64,000 nt of DNA from Lepisosteus oculatus (GCF_040954835.1 NC_090709.1:46642976-46706975), one strand, 5' to 3'. Positions 11,141 to 22,867 are shown, counted from the first letter of the stretch. The notes: a model not told the origin generated them from the letters alone. Made by a program: numbers and translations.

Positions 11141-12133
11141 ATGGCAACTTTTGGATCCCGCAAGAATGCTGTGCGTTTTGAGCTTTTGGATGACCTCTTC
11201 ATGGATCATATGCAGTTCAGCAGAAAAGTGTTGCAGAAGGAACTTGGCTTTGAACCTCGGCACTTGGATTTCATCTTTGCTCTCCCAGGTCAGAAAGCAT
11301 TTGAGGTTGTATTTGCTACCTATCCTCTGTTTGAACAATGTGTGGATGTGTTTGAGGCAACAATGTGTGGATGTGTTTTTAAGAACTGCCCTCACGCCTA
11401 CGCCAATAAACTCAAAATGAGAAAGGATGAGGCAGTGCTTGTTTCAGCCAAACCAGCCCGAAAAGCCAAAGCAAACAACAAGTCAAACACAGAACCCTTG
11501 TTGGACAAAGGCTCTCAGCCTCCAGCCAAGATCAGTCCTGCTGTGGCTCCGGGGCCAGTGGAAGAGAAATCCACTACGCCCCCACAACTGCAGACTGCAG
11601 CAGAAAAGCACGAGGGTTTGTAAACCTCCGAGAACAGCGAGGACCCCTCCCCCACTCCTGCTCCTCAGAACAAGGGCCAGTGTGGGGCGCCCTGGTGGAG
11701 CGGGTCCATCGAGGATACCCAGGATTCAGCGGAACTGCTTTTCTCAGACTCTGCAAGTCCTACAGATGCCCTCCTCTCCTCCATCCAGTCCATCACGGAG
11801 GATCTGCAGCAGATGGTGGGTGAGGGGGAAGAGGAGACTGGTGCATCGGCTGCACCCCATTACCCTCAGTGCTCCCAGGAGGTGGACTTGAGGAATAGGA
11901 AAAATGACTCTGTTTTCTCCCCAAGTGAGGAGGAAGGACAGCATGGCGATGGGGACAGCTGGAACCCCTCCACCCCTCCCTCAACCCCCTTCCTTGAGAT
12001 GGACCCAGTGAAAGCTTTTACTGCTGCCACCCTGATGAAGGCTCATTCAGAGGATGGCTGGCAGGAAATTGGTAAGAAGAAAAAGAAAAAGAAGAAGGTA
12101 ACAGGTGAGACAGAAGAGAAATGTGTTTTGTAA
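11141..12133 (+). pseudogene. LINE ORF1 (CCHC gag-like), copy 1
   Basis: The start is MATFGSRKNAVRFELLDDLF at 11141, inside a longer open frame. The middle part holding the first two zinc knuckles, present in copy 2, is missing: the frame jumps from CVDVFEA to VFKNCPHAYANKLKM. A TAA at about 11621 then breaks the frame, and the C-terminal part (Lys-rich end KKKKKKKVTGETEEKCVL) continues to 12133. The protein would bind the LINE RNA; here it is a pseudogene. Confidence 0.8.
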
Positions 12134-12159
12134 AGACTGGTTCCACTTTCTTATGTAAT

Positions 12160-14786
12160 ATGGCTCTAAACATAATTTCTCTTAACACCAGAGGTATCAA
12201 TGACAGAGTTAAATGCCAGTCTGTCTTTGATTACCTCCAGCAGAGTGAGGGAGATGTGTTGATGTTGCAGGAGTGTGCTTAAGCCTATCAAGAGAGGTAT
12301 AAAAGCTTTGAAGATAGGTGGGATAAAGGGCCTTCTGATTGGTCGGGGGACAATAACAACAGAACCTCTGGCTTGGCCATTCTTTTCAAAGGATGGGCAT
12401 TCAAATTGAAAAGTATTCAGAGGGTCATAGATGGCAGGTTGCTGTGTGTGGATGTGGAATGGGGGACCGTTAACCTGCGGCTAATCAATGTGTATTGTCC
12501 TACTGATGTTGGAGGAAGGGTGGAGCTACTCAAAGCACTCTCTCCCCTATTGTTAAGTAGCACAGACGTGATAGTGGAAGGGGATTTTAATTGTATCTTA
12601 GAGCACACAGACAGGCAGTCTAGCTCTCCGATAAAATTGGATTCCAGCTCACTGGCCCTGCAAAACTGAGTTCAAGACTTTAAACTCTCAGACACATATA
12701 AATGTATTATCCTACAACAGCAGGATATACATGGTCAGGGAGGAATAGCAGCTCCAGAATTGACTATTGCTTTGTCTCACAGAGAGTGACAGTTGTTGGG
12801 GTCACTCTTCAGCCTGTCTTCTTCTCAGATAATCAGGCTTTAGGGTGTAGAGTGGAACTCCAGGGCGGGACTGTCTTTGGCCCAGGCCTCTGGAAACTCA
12901 ACACAAAGCTGCTAGAGAACGAGGGGGTAGTATCCCACTACAAAAAGAAACTATCACAGTGGCTGTCCTTGCAGTGTCTGTACGGGTCAGTAGGAGAGTG
13001 GTGGGAGGAGGTGAAGGTGAGGACAAAGGCCTTTTTCATGGCTGAGGGAAGGAAGGCTGCTGCCAGACGGAGAGGAGTGCTAGCCAGGAAACAGAGGCAG
13101 CTGCAGCGTCTCTACACGATGCTGCACAGTGGCTTCGATGTGCTCGAGGATATCACCCTTTTAAAAAAGGACATCCGGAGCATAGCCGAAGAAAGTAGTC
13201 GAGGAGTGCTGTTAAGAAGCAGAGTGCAGTTCTTGGAAGAAAATGAGAAGTGTACTCGCTTCTTTTTCAGGAAAGTGGTAGGCTCCAAGTCTGTCATGGA
13301 AAGTGTAGTTGATGAGGAGGGACGAGAGAGAACAGAGCCGAGTGCTGTCCTCTCCTGCACGGAGGCCTTCTACTCAAGACTGTACAGCTCTACAGAGGTA
13401 AAGGATGAAGAAATTCATTTTTTTACCTCAAAGCTAGAAAACGTTTTGAGTGAAGAAGATAGGGAAGTACTTGAGATGGATTTGACAGTAGAAGAGCTGA
13501 AACAGGCTATGGAGAGCTTACAGAAGGGGAAAACTCCGGGTGCTGACGGGCTCCCTAAATAATTTTATTGCACCTTTTGGGATCTGCTTCAGGATCCGCT
13601 ACTGCTCCTATTTGAGGAAAGCTATAAGACAGAATTGCTGCCTGACTCCTTAAGAGAAGGCACTATCTCTCTCTTGTTTAAGAAAGGAGCAAAGAATGAC
13701 ATAAAGAACTGGAGACCCCTCAGCCTGTTAGGCGTGGACACTAAGATCCTGTCCAAAGCCCTTTTCCTGCGCCTACAAAATATACTGGAGGGAGCCAAAA
13801 GAAGGACATGATCTCAGGCTGCAAGAGAAGAGAATTAAGGTCCTGGGGGTGTATTTTGGAGAAGAGATGGGAACAGTAAATTGGCAGAACAAATTGCCAA
13901 TCTTAAACAAAAAACTGATGCAGTGGAAGGACCGAGACCTCACCATGACAGGGAAGGTGCTGGTCATCAAAGCCGAGCTCTTGCCTGTCTTGAATTTTCT
14001 GGCTTCTACCTTCCCAATCCCACACCGTGTTGCGGCGGTGCTGAGGTGATTGATGTTTCAATATCTATGGGGTGGGAAGCAGGGAAGACTCAGAAGGGAA
14101 ATAATGTACAGGCCGCTACCCTCAGGGGGGAAGTCTGTCCCAGATATTGCTATGAAGCTGCTGTGCATTTTCCTGGCCTCTGTGCTGAGAGGCTTTGCAA
14201 AAACACCTGCAGCGCGTACCTGGACTTATTTTTCCAGGCTCTGGGTAGGTAGGGAGGTGTTCAGAGTGTGGGGTGTCAGACCCAAGCTGGATGTCCCACT
14301 CTCTGACACATGCCCTGCAATTTATGGGACAGTTAAAAGTTTTCTAAGATCTCACCCAATTGGCCATATTCCCCTCCGAGATGTCAGCGTCCTCGCTGCG
14401 TTAGGGTGGGCTGCGGCGAGGAGGAGACTGTGACCCATCTCCTGTGGTCCTGCTTTTTTGCTAAGGCCTTCTGGGCACAGTTTGAAGATTGGTTGCAAGC
14501 TCTCTCGCCCCAATTTACCCTGACCGCTGCTTTCGTCATATATGGCATCTCTCCTGTCAAACTTCCTCCTGACGTGTTTGACAGGATCTGGGCCATGGTG
14601 AACAGTGGAAAAGACGCCCTGTGGAGAGTGAGGAACATGGGGCTGTTCAAAGGCATCAAGGTCCCAGTCAAGGCAACAGGTAGCCTGGCCCTGTTCAACA
14701 CCCGAGAGAACTATTACCTCAGAGATCTGTGGAGAGAAGGGAGGGAGGAAGCAGAAAATCTGTGGGAAATAGAGGGCATAGGTTAA
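12160..14786 (+). pseudogene. LINE ORF2 (endonuclease and RT), copy 1
   Basis: The apparent start is MALNIISLNTRGIND at 12160. Endonuclease motifs are visible: LNTRGI, LQEC, INVYCP, GDFNCIL, and SRIDYCFVS with a following FFSDNQAL. A TAA follows LQECA (about 12280) and a TGA lies at 12667. Both also occur in copy 2. The RT core with the YMDD box is deleted, joining at about 13790. The thumb and C-terminal zinc-finger-like part (VGCGEEETVTHLLWSC) remains near 14406. Not functional. Confidence 0.8.
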
Positions 14787-15006
14787 TATCTCAAGAAACT
14801 GTGAAAAACATTATCATGTTTAAGTAAAGAATGTGATTTGCACCAGAAAAAAAGAAATTGTTGCTATGTAACTGGTACCGTGTCAAAATGTAATGAGATG
14901 TGATCATATATACTGTTTTAAGTATGTATATTAATGTAAAGCTTTCTAATTTGTGATGTCCTGTATTTTTTTTGTGAAAAGAAAATAAAGTTCTTAAAAA
15001 TCGAAA

Positions 15007-15133
15007 TTGGTTCACCCAGAGCGAGGCTCGGCCATTGCACTCCGGCTGTGCTGACCCCTGCGAATTCCCCAAATGTGGGAATCTCGACTGCATCATTTCT
15101 GGTAGTGGGGGACTGCGTTCGCGCTATCCCCTG
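15007..15133 (+). pseudogene. U1 snRNA 3' part after the LINE, unit 1
   Basis: It resumes U1 at about nucleotide 40 (TTGGTTCACCC, then GCGAGGCT) and runs to the end. The U1A-binding loop ATTGCACTCC, stem-loop 3, an Sm-type ATTTCTGG and the stem-loop 4 core GGGGGACTGCGTTCGCGCT are all kept. The end CCCCTG is at 15133. No clear 3' box follows. With the 5' part at 11040 it shows that the LINE sits inside the RNA-coding part. Confidence 0.9.
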
Positions 15134-15774
15134 ATGTGCTTGGTCCAATATCAGATAGGGAAGAGTTACGACACCACGAGCTGCGATAGGATCCCAGTTC
15201 GAAAGGAGTCGATGCCACTGCTGGTTCCCAGTTTCTTTTAGTTAGAGGTCCGGAGAAGCATTTCAAGCTGGTTACACTACTCCTTCTGGACAATCATTCC
15301 CCTTTCAAAGTCGTTTTGCTGTAGTCTGCATTATTTAGGCTGATTATCGAGGTTAGCCTTTATTTGGTCATGGGGGCCTCGGTACTGTATGCTAATTCTC
15401 AAGACAGTTTCACCCGTTTTCTGATTGCTAGGTTCTGTACCAGTGCAGACATGTCAAACAGTGAATGGCTTTACCTCTATTGTATCTGTGCTCAATGAAT
15501 GAAATCAGTAATAAATGAATATATGTATAGTTATACGAAAAACAAGTGGTTTATCGACTCATCTTCATTTGCAGATTTAGAGGTAGCTTCGATATTCGTT
15601 TTACTAACGGGTTTTTTTTTATATATAACATATAACCACATATAACATATAACATATAACCATAGCAACAAAACATCTCTAGAGATGAGGCTATAGATCA
15701 CCTTTCCATCCTCCAGGTTTTCCTCCCAAAGCCTACGGTACCAACGGCGACCCCTGCTGGCCGAGAGAGCAAGA
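15134..15774. other. Spacer between units 1 and 2
   Basis: No gene recognised. Unit 2 begins at about 15524, where the sequence starts to match 8847 onward. A short TATAACATATAACC-type repeat lies at about 15622-15662. Confidence 0.6.
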
Positions 15775-15887
15775 GCTTGCAGCACCTGGTATTCCCAGGA
15801 AGTCTCCAAGTTCTAACCAGGCCCAACCTTGTTTAGCTTCCAAGATCAGACAAGATCAGGTACATTCAGGGTGGTGTGGCCGCAAGC
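15775..15887 (-). pseudogene. 5S rRNA pseudogene, unit 2
   Basis: Matches the unit 1 5S gene but has lost a few bases inside box C: GGTTAGAACTTGGAGAC instead of TACTTGGATGGGAGAC. This removes part of the TFIIIA/TFIIIC contact region. It is about 113 nt long. Box A is also changed. Probably dead. Confidence 0.85.
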
Positions 15888-17479
15888 AAAAGCCGTGGTG
15901 CCTGACTCGCTACTTGAAGCTGTGTGTGGCTGGGGCTCCGTGCCCCCTGAGCGGGACTGAAGGATCGTTCTTGTGCAACTCTTTGGAAAGGAGCCTCTTT
16001 CCAAATCGCATTGCGTACCTGGATGTTAGCGAATGTGCTCCCTTGTGTTGGCTTGTCCCGCACTGGAGGAGAACAAACAAACTGCACGGAGGAGCACAAG
16101 GCAAGTCTTCACAAGACAAAAACCTCCAGTGCACAGCACTCTGAAAACATTTCTGGGCTGTCGCGTGTTTATTTCAGCACATAAAGCGCACCAGTCCAAC
16201 ACGTCGGCCGGGCCCGCGGCGGCTCCGCCCTCTTGTGGCCTTGCGGCGTCAGAGCAAGAGGCTCCTTCTCACTGCCTTTCCACTGTGTTGCAGAGCCCCG
16301 AGAGGGAACCTGGAGCGCACACTTTGTGGGAGGCGGGGGACCGCGTTCGCGCTTTGCCCCCGGTCTCTTGCACGAGTACTAAATCTCACGGCGCCAGCCA
16401 GCGGCCAGGAGACAAATACAATATCGCGGGACAGGGGGGCCTCGTCATTGATTGTTACATATGAGACGGGGATTAGGAGGAGACCCCGACTGATTGGTAA
16501 AGGGGAACACTAACACCAGAGAGACACCCCCAGAGTCTCTTTTTGAGAGACGCCCTGGGATTTCTTAATGGCCAAGAGGGTCGGGACCTCGGTTTTACGC
16601 TTCCCCCGAAGGACGGCGCCTGTTTGTGCAGCAGAGTGTCGCCATCAGGATGCTGGGGCATAAGAAAGCCACACAGACCACAGGGTGGGCGCTCCCTACT
16701 GGTCCCAGTCACACCTCTTGTAGGAGCAGCAGCAACCTGAGCTTTTCCGGGGGGAATCTCCCATCCGGGTGCCGGCTAGGCTCACACCTGCTGGGCTGCC
16801 GTGGGTGAGCCCAGTCGAGAGTCGCAGGGTGAGCTCTAGTCACTGGGGAGAAACGATACAAGTGAAGGATTACTCGGCTCCCAGCACTTGAAAAGACCGA
16901 CAAATGACTCATTCCCACCGGAGCTGAATGTACCTGCATGTGTCGTGTCGTCTACTTCCCCCACCCCGCTGTGTTTGCTGTATTGTCTTTGAAGCCGGCC
17001 CCCGAGACGAGACGGGCTGTTCCTGTGCCCCAATTAACACTTTACAGGTGCCATTCCCCGGTATTGTGGCCATTGTCGGTGGTCACACGCGATAAGATAA
17101 GGTGGAGGAGAGCGGGGCATGCCCAGCGCCAGACATTCGAGGAGGGGGCTGTGCGAGGTGAGGTGAGGTGCGACACGCCGGAGCCCCGACGCTGCTAATG
17201 CGGAGCACTTGTTGAACTGGCATTGAAAGGACGTGTGCGCACGGAGCGAGCCTTCCCTGCGGCGGAGCGTGGAAACTTTCGGCGGAGTTGTGTGCGCTGC
17301 AGCGGTGCCAAGAGAACAGCACAGAAGGCAGCAGGCTCTGGAGAGCGGGTAAGAGACGGAGCCTTGTGGGCAGGCGAGCAGGCCCATTTTTTGGAAATTG
17401 CTGAAAAGGCTCCGGTGTTTGTTCGGTGCGTGGCAGGCGCACGACGCGAGCTTGCGTAGCGATTTGCGGGCCTGGTGTT
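15888..17479. other. 5S-U1 spacer, unit 2
   Basis: Repeats 9197-10797 with scattered differences and small gaps. It contains the U1 3'-end relic at 16302-16362. No protein gene is supported. Confidence 0.7.
16302..16362 (+). pseudogene. Relic of U1 snRNA 3' end, unit 2
   Basis: As in unit 1 but closer to U1: TTTGTGG, then GGGGGACCGCGTTCGCGCTT and GCCCC. One base in the stem-loop 4 loop side (C for T) and the spacing before the stem differ from U1. Confidence 0.65.
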
Positions 17480-17487
17480 ATGCAAAT
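17480..17487 (+). promoter_or_regulatory. Distal sequence element (octamer) of U1, unit 2
   Basis: ATGCAAAT, 242 bp before the U1 start at 17722, the same spacing as unit 1. Confidence 0.75.
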
Positions 17488-17721
17488 GAGGCCGAATTGC
17501 ATCCCGGGACATGCTGCGAATGCGCATTGGCGACTGCAGATGTGTAGGAAACGGCGCGCTCGTTTTCTCGTTTTGCTCACCCTTTTGAGTGTTAGTGTGG
17601 CGTGTGAGTGTGCGAAAGAGTGGGCCCAGCAGGAAGCGGTGGCGTGCGGGGCGAAGAGCTGGCCAAGGCTGCGCGATTTGTGCTTCTGGGTGCGAGCCGC
17701 TTGCAGGGGCTTGTACAGCTC

Positions 17722-17765
17722 ATACTTACCTGGCAGGGGAGATACCTTGATCAGCTTGTAGGTGG
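17722..17765 (+). pseudogene. U1 snRNA 5' part, split by LINE, unit 2
   Basis: Starts ATACTTACCTGGCAGGGGAG and breaks off at AGGTGG exactly as in unit 1. After the LINE only GGTTCAC (22861-22867) of the U1 3' part is left before unrelated transposon sequence. The remainder of this U1 copy was lost. Confidence 0.88.
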
Positions 17766-17831
17766 AGTAGTTGGATTGTTTTCTTGTTTTGTGGAAGCAG
17801 TGTTTGTTTTGCAGTTTAAGAAACGGCACCT

Positions 17832-19250
17832 TTTGGATCCCGCAAGAATGCTGTGCGTTTTGAGCTTTTGGATGACCTCTTAATGGATTGTATGCAGTTC
17901 AGCAGAAAAGTGTTGCAGAAGGAACTTGGCTTTGAACCTCGGCACTTGGATTTCATCTTCGCTCTCCCAGGATAGAAAGCATTTGAGGTTGTTTTTGCTA
18001 CCTATTCTCTGTTTGAACAATGTGTGGATGTGTTTGAGGCAAAAAGAGGGAAAGTTCCTGCCCTTGAGAAGATCAACTTGCAGCCTCTGACACAGAGAGA
18101 GAGGAAAACGATGCATGTTGTTATGTTCTCGGAACTGGCAAAGTCAGAGGACATTCACACCTGGCTTAACCAGTACTGCACCGTCCACCATGGAACTGAG
18201 GTTAGAGATGTTGACGGTATAAAAACAGTAGCAAGGAAATTCGAGGTTCGCTTGCTACCGGACAATGTAAATGGAGGCTTAAGGCACCTGCCCTCTACAA
18301 TGTGGCTGGGTGCCTGCAAAGGCTATGTTTTTTATGTGGGACAACCAAAGGTGTGTCAGCGCTATGGAGCTGTGGGACACCTGGCATCGTCCTGCACTGT
18401 GAAATGCTGCAAGACCTGTGGCAAACAGGGACATTTAGCCTCTGACTGTTCAATGCTGCCAAAGTGCAATTTATGTGGCTCGGAAGGACACGTTTTTAAG
18501 AACTGCCCTCACGCCTACGCCAATAAACTCAAAATGAGAAAGGATGAGGCAGTGCTTGTTTCAGCCAAACCGGCCCGAAAATCCAAAGCAAACAACAAGT
18601 CAAACAAAGAACCCTTGTTGGACAAAGAGTCTCAGCCTCCAGCCAGGATCAGTCCTGCTGTGGCTCCGGGGCCGGTGGAAGAGAAATCCACTACGCCCCC
18701 TCAACCGCAGACTGCGCCAGACAAGCACGAGGGTTTAAAAACCCCTGAGAACAGCAAGGACCCCTCCCCCACTCCTGCTCCTCAGAACGAGGGCCAGTGT
18801 GGGGCCCCCCGGTGGAGCGGGTCCAGCGAGGATACCCAGGATCCAGCGGAGCTACTTTTCTCAGACTCTGCAAGTGCTACAGATGCCCTCCTCTCCTCCA
18901 TTCAGTCCATCACGGAGGATCTACAGCAGCTGGTGGGTGAGGGGGAAGAGGAGACTGGTGCATCGGCTGCACCCCTTTCCCCTCAGTGCTCCCAGGAGCT
19001 GGACTTGAGGAAAAGGAAAAATGACTCTATTTTCTCCCCGAGCGAGGAGGAAGGAGAGCATGGCGATGGGGACAGCTGGAACCCCTCCACCCCTCCCTCT
19101 ACCCCCTTCCTTGAGATGGACTCCCTGAACGCTTTGACTGCTGCCACCCTGATGAAGGCTCATTCAGAGGATGGCTGGCAGGAAATTGGTAAAAAGAAAA
19201 AGAAAAAGAAGAAGGTAACAGGTGAGACAGAAGAGAAATGTGTTTTGTAA
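17832..19250 (+). pseudogene. LINE ORF1 (CCHC gag-like), copy 2
   Basis: The start codon seen in copy 1 is changed (ATGGCAACT to ACGGCACCT), and a TAG lies at about 17973. From 18024 a 408-residue frame is open to 19250. Three knuckles follow one another: CQRYGAVGHLASSC (second Cys replaced by Tyr), CKTCGKQGHLASDC and CNLCGSEGHVFKNC. A Pro/Ser/Glu-rich tail and a Lys-rich end (KKKKKKK) follow. Tx1-type ORF1 proteins have this layout and bind the element RNA. Confidence 0.85.
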
Positions 19251-19276
19251 AGACTGGTTCCACTTTCTTATGTGAT

Positions 19277-22200
19277 ATGGCTCTATACATAATTTCTCTT
19301 AACACCAGAGGTATCAATGACAGAGTTAAATGCCAGTCTGTCTTTGATTACCTCCAGCAGAGAGAGGGAGATGTGTTGATGTTGCAGGAGTGTGCTTAAG
19401 CCTATCAAGAGAGGTATAAAAGCTTTGAAGATAGGTGGGATAAAGGGCCTTCTGTTTGGTCAGGGGACAATAACAACAGAGCCTCTGGCGTGGCCATTCT
19501 TTTCAAAGGATGGGCATTCAAATTGAAAAGTATTCAGAGGGTCATAGATGGCAGGTTGCTGTGTGTGGATGTGGAATGGGGGACCGTTAACCTGCGGCTA
19601 ATCAATGTGTATTGTCCTACTGATGTTGGAGGAAGGGTGGAGCTACTCAAAGCACTCTCTCCCCTATTGTTAAGTAGCACAGACGTGATAGTGGAAGGGG
19701 ATTTTAATTGTATCTTAGAGCACACAGACAGGCAGTCTAGCTCTCCGATAAAATTGGATTCCAGCTCACTGGCCCTGCAAAACTGAGTTCAAGACTTTAA
19801 ACTCTCAGACACATATAAATGTATTATCCTACAACAGCAGGATATACATGGTCAGGGAGGAATAGCAGCTCCAGAATTGACTATTGCTTTGTCTCACAGA
19901 GAGTGACAGTTGTTGGGGTCACTCTTCAGCCTGTCTTCTTCTCAGATAATCAGGCTTTAGGGTGTAGAGTGGAACTCCAGGGCGGGACTGTCTTTGGCCC
20001 AGGCCTCTGGAAACTCAACACAAAGCTGCTAGAGAACGAGGGGGTAGTATCCCACTACAAGAAGAAACTATCACAGTGGCTGTCCTTGCAGTGTCTGTAC
20101 GGGTCAGTAGGAGAGTGGTGGGAGGAGGTGAAGGTGAGGACAAAGGCCTTTTTCATGGCTGAGGGAAGGAAGGCTGCTGCCAGACGGAGAGGAGTGCTAG
20201 CCAGGAAACAGAGGCAGCTGCAGCGTCTCTACACGATGCTGCACAGTGGCTTCGATGTGCTTGAGGATATCACATTTTTAAAAAAGGACGTCCGGAGCAT
20301 AGTGGAAGAAAGTAGTCGAGGAGTGCTGTTAAGAAGCAGAGTGCAGTTCTTGGAAGAAAATGAGAAGTGTACTCGCTTCTTTTTCAGGAAAGTGGTAGAC
20401 TCCAAGTCTGTCATGGAATGTGTAGTTGATGAGGAGGGAAGAGAGAGAACAGAGCAGAGTGCTATCCTCTCCTGCACCGAGGCCTTCTACTCAAGACTGT
20501 ACATCTCTACAGAGGTAAAGGATGAAGAAATTCATTTTTTTACCTCAAAGCTAGAAAAAGTTTTGAATGAAGAAGTTAGGGAAGTACTCGAGAGGGATTT
20601 GACAGTAGAAGAGCTGAGACAGGCTATGGAGAGCTTACTAAAGAATTTTATTGCACCTTTTGGGATCTGCTTCAGGATCCGCTACTGCTCCTATTCGAGG
20701 AAAGCTATAAGACAGAATTGCTGCCTGACTCCTTAAGAGAAGGCACTATCTCTCTCTTGTTTAAGAAAGGAGCAAATAATGACATAAAGAACTGGAGACC
20801 CCTCAGCCTGTTAGGCATGGACACTAAGATCCTGTCCAAAGCCCTTTTCCTGCGCCTACAAAATGTAGTGGCCTCACTGGTAGGGAAAAAACAGACTTGT
20901 GGGATAGCAGGACGCCTGATGAGCGACAACCTGGCCTTGTTGAGGGATGTCTGTCTGTACTCAGAGGATCGCTCCCTCCCTCTGTGCATTTTAGGTGTAG
21001 ACCTAGAAAAGGCCTTTGACCGCCTAAACCGGCAGTACTTAACATCGGTACTTGAGCACATGAAGTTTGGCCCCATCATGAGAAAGTGAATTAACCTGCT
21101 GTACACAGGTAGCAACAGCAGAGTCATGGTTAATGGCAATAGATCATGCCCCTTTGAAGTCTGTTCAGGGTGAGGAAGGGCTGCCCATTATCCCCCTTGT
21201 TATTCGTTTTGGCTATGGAGCCCTTAGCCTGTGCCTTGCGTCAGGATCAGGCCATTAATGGGATACCAGTGCCTGGAAGTGGGGGAGGAGAGGTAAAGAC
21301 ATCTCTATACATGGATGACGTCACCCTGCTCCTCTCTGACAATGCCTCAATTAGCAGAGCTCTGCAGTGCTGTGATCGTTTCTCTTTGGCTTCCTCTGCA
21401 AAAATTAACAAATCTAAGAGTAAGATTTTTTGTCAGAACTGGAGGGAGCCAAAAGAAGGACATGATCTCAGGCTGCAAGAGAAGAGAATTAAGGTCCTGT
21501 GGGTGTATTTTGGAGAAGAGATGGGAACAGTAAATTGGCAGAACAAATTGCCAATCTTAAACAAAAAACTGATGCACTGGAAGGACCGAGACCTCACCAT
21601 GACAGGGAAGGTGCTGGTCATCAAAGCCGAGCTCTTGCCTGTCTTGAATTTTCTGGCTTCTACCTTCCCAATCCCACACCATGTTGCGGCGGTGCTGAGG
21701 AGATTGATGTTTCAATTTCTATGGGGTGGGAAGCAGGAAAGACTCAGAAGGGAAATAATGTACAGGCCGCTACCCTCAGGGGGGAAGTCTGTCCCAGATA
21801 TTGCTACGAAGCTGCTGTGCATTTTCCTGGCCTCTGTGCTGAGAGGCTTTGCAACAGCACCTGCAGCGCGTACCTGGACTTTTTTTTCCAGGCTCTGGGT
21901 AGGTAGGGAGGTGTTCAGAGTGTGGGGTGTCAGACCCAAGCTGGACGTCCCACTCTCTGACACATGCCCTGCAATTTATGGGACAGTTAAAAGTTTTCTA
22001 AGATCTCACCCAATTGGCCATATTCCCCTCCGAGATGTCAGCGTCCAAAAACTGGAAGATTTCGTTGCACCCCAGAACAATAGGCAGACCCCTGTGGGCA
22101 TTTTAACATCAGCCCAAACAAGGAAGGTGTGGAAACACACATCCTCTAATTTCTGTGCAACATTCACAGAGATTTAGCCTGGAGTGTCGTCCACCAGTGC

Positions 22201-22659
22201 TTACCGGTACGAACTTTCTTGTACCGTAGGGGCCTCACCCCCAGCCCTCGCTGCGTTAGGGTGGGCTGCGGCGAGGAGGAGACTGTGACCCATCTCCTGT
22301 GGTCCTGCTTTTTTGCCAAGGCCTTCTAGGCACAATTTGAAGATTGGTTGCAGGCTCTCTCGCCCCAATTTACCCTGACCGCTGCTTTCGTCATATACGG
22401 CATCTCTGCGGTCAAACTTCCTCCTGACGTGTTTGACAGGATCTGGGCCGTGGTGAACAGTGGGAAAGACGCCCTGTGGAGAGTGAGGAACATGGGGCTG
22501 TTCAAAGGCATCGAGATCCCAGTCAAGGCAGCAGGTAGCCTGGCCCTGTTCATCACCCGAGAGAACTATTACCTCAGAGATCTGTGGAGAGAAGGGAGGG
22601 TGGAAGCAGAAAATCTGTGGGAAATAGAGGGCATAGGTCAATATCTCAAGAAACTGTGA
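19277..22659 (+). pseudogene. LINE ORF2 (endonuclease and RT), copy 2
   Basis: Start MALYIISLNTRGIND at 19277. An APE-type endonuclease comes first (LQEC, INVYCP, GDFNCIL, SRIDYCFVS). The RT follows: LSLLGMDTKILSKAL, QTCGIAGRLMSDN, GVDLEKAFDRL, FRVRKGCPLSPLLF-type text near 21170, and the catalytic YMDD at about 21309-21320. The C-terminal end is EGIGQYLKKL at 22659. Stops after LQECA (about 19397) and LQN (about 19784) are shared with copy 1. Further stops and a short deletion at about 20640 break it. It would have nicked the target and primed cDNA synthesis. Confidence 0.85.
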
Positions 22660-22867
22660 AAAACATTATCATGTTTAAGTAAAGAATGTGAATTGCACCA
22701 AAAAAAAGAAATTGTTGCTATGTAACTGGTACCGTGTCAAAATGTAATGAGATGTGATCAAATATACTGTTTTAAGTATGTATATTAATGTAAAGCTTTC
22801 TAATTTGTGATGTCCTGTATTTTTTTGTGAAAAGAAAATAAAGTTCTTAAAAATCGAATCGGTTCAC

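Larger units (their letters stand above)
11084..15006 (+). mobile_element. Tx1-clade LINE, copy 1, inside U1
   Basis: A non-LTR retrotransposon with two coding regions and a short AT-rich 3' end (AATAAAGTTCTTAAAAATCG). ORF1 is a CCHC gag-like protein. ORF2 has an APE-type endonuclease and reverse transcriptase. This form, and the RT text around QTCGIAGRLMSDN seen in copy 2, is typical of the Tx1 group of the L1 clade, which includes sequence-specific families. Compared with copy 2 it lacks about 450 bp of ORF1, about 575 bp of the RT region with the catalytic motif, and about 210 bp near the ORF2 end. It is dead. Confidence 0.88.
8845..15520. repeat. 5S-U1 tandem unit 1
   Basis: This unit holds a 5S gene (minus), a spacer of about 1.6 kb, a U1 distal element, the U1 5' end, a LINE and the U1 3' end. 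The same order and sequence recur from about 15524 (unit 2). Without the LINE the unit is about 2.75 kb. The start shared by both units is TATGTATAGTTATAC. Linkage of 5S rDNA with snRNA genes is known in some fish. Confidence 0.85.
17766..22858 (+). mobile_element. Tx1-clade LINE, copy 2, inside U1
   Basis: The fuller of two copies, about 5.1 kb. It has a short 5' leader, ORF1 with three CCHC-type knuckles, and ORF2 with endonuclease, reverse transcriptase and a C-terminal Cys/His part. The 3' end is AATAAAGTTCTTAAAAATCG without a long poly(A). It shares stop codons and most of its sequence with copy 1, so both descend from one dead insertion carried in the duplicated 5S-U1 unit. It lacks about 37 bp that copy 1 keeps near 13520-13557. 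Confidence 0.9.

Noticed and set aside
10575-11147. A 190-residue minus-strand frame over the U1 promoter, and a similar 248-residue frame at 17083-17829
   Set aside because: They run antisense through the U1 control region and U1 itself, and differ in length and content between the two units. Not protein genes.
11084-22858. Two independent site-specific LINE insertions
   Set aside because: The copies share premature stops and flanking unit sequence, so they are duplicates of one event.
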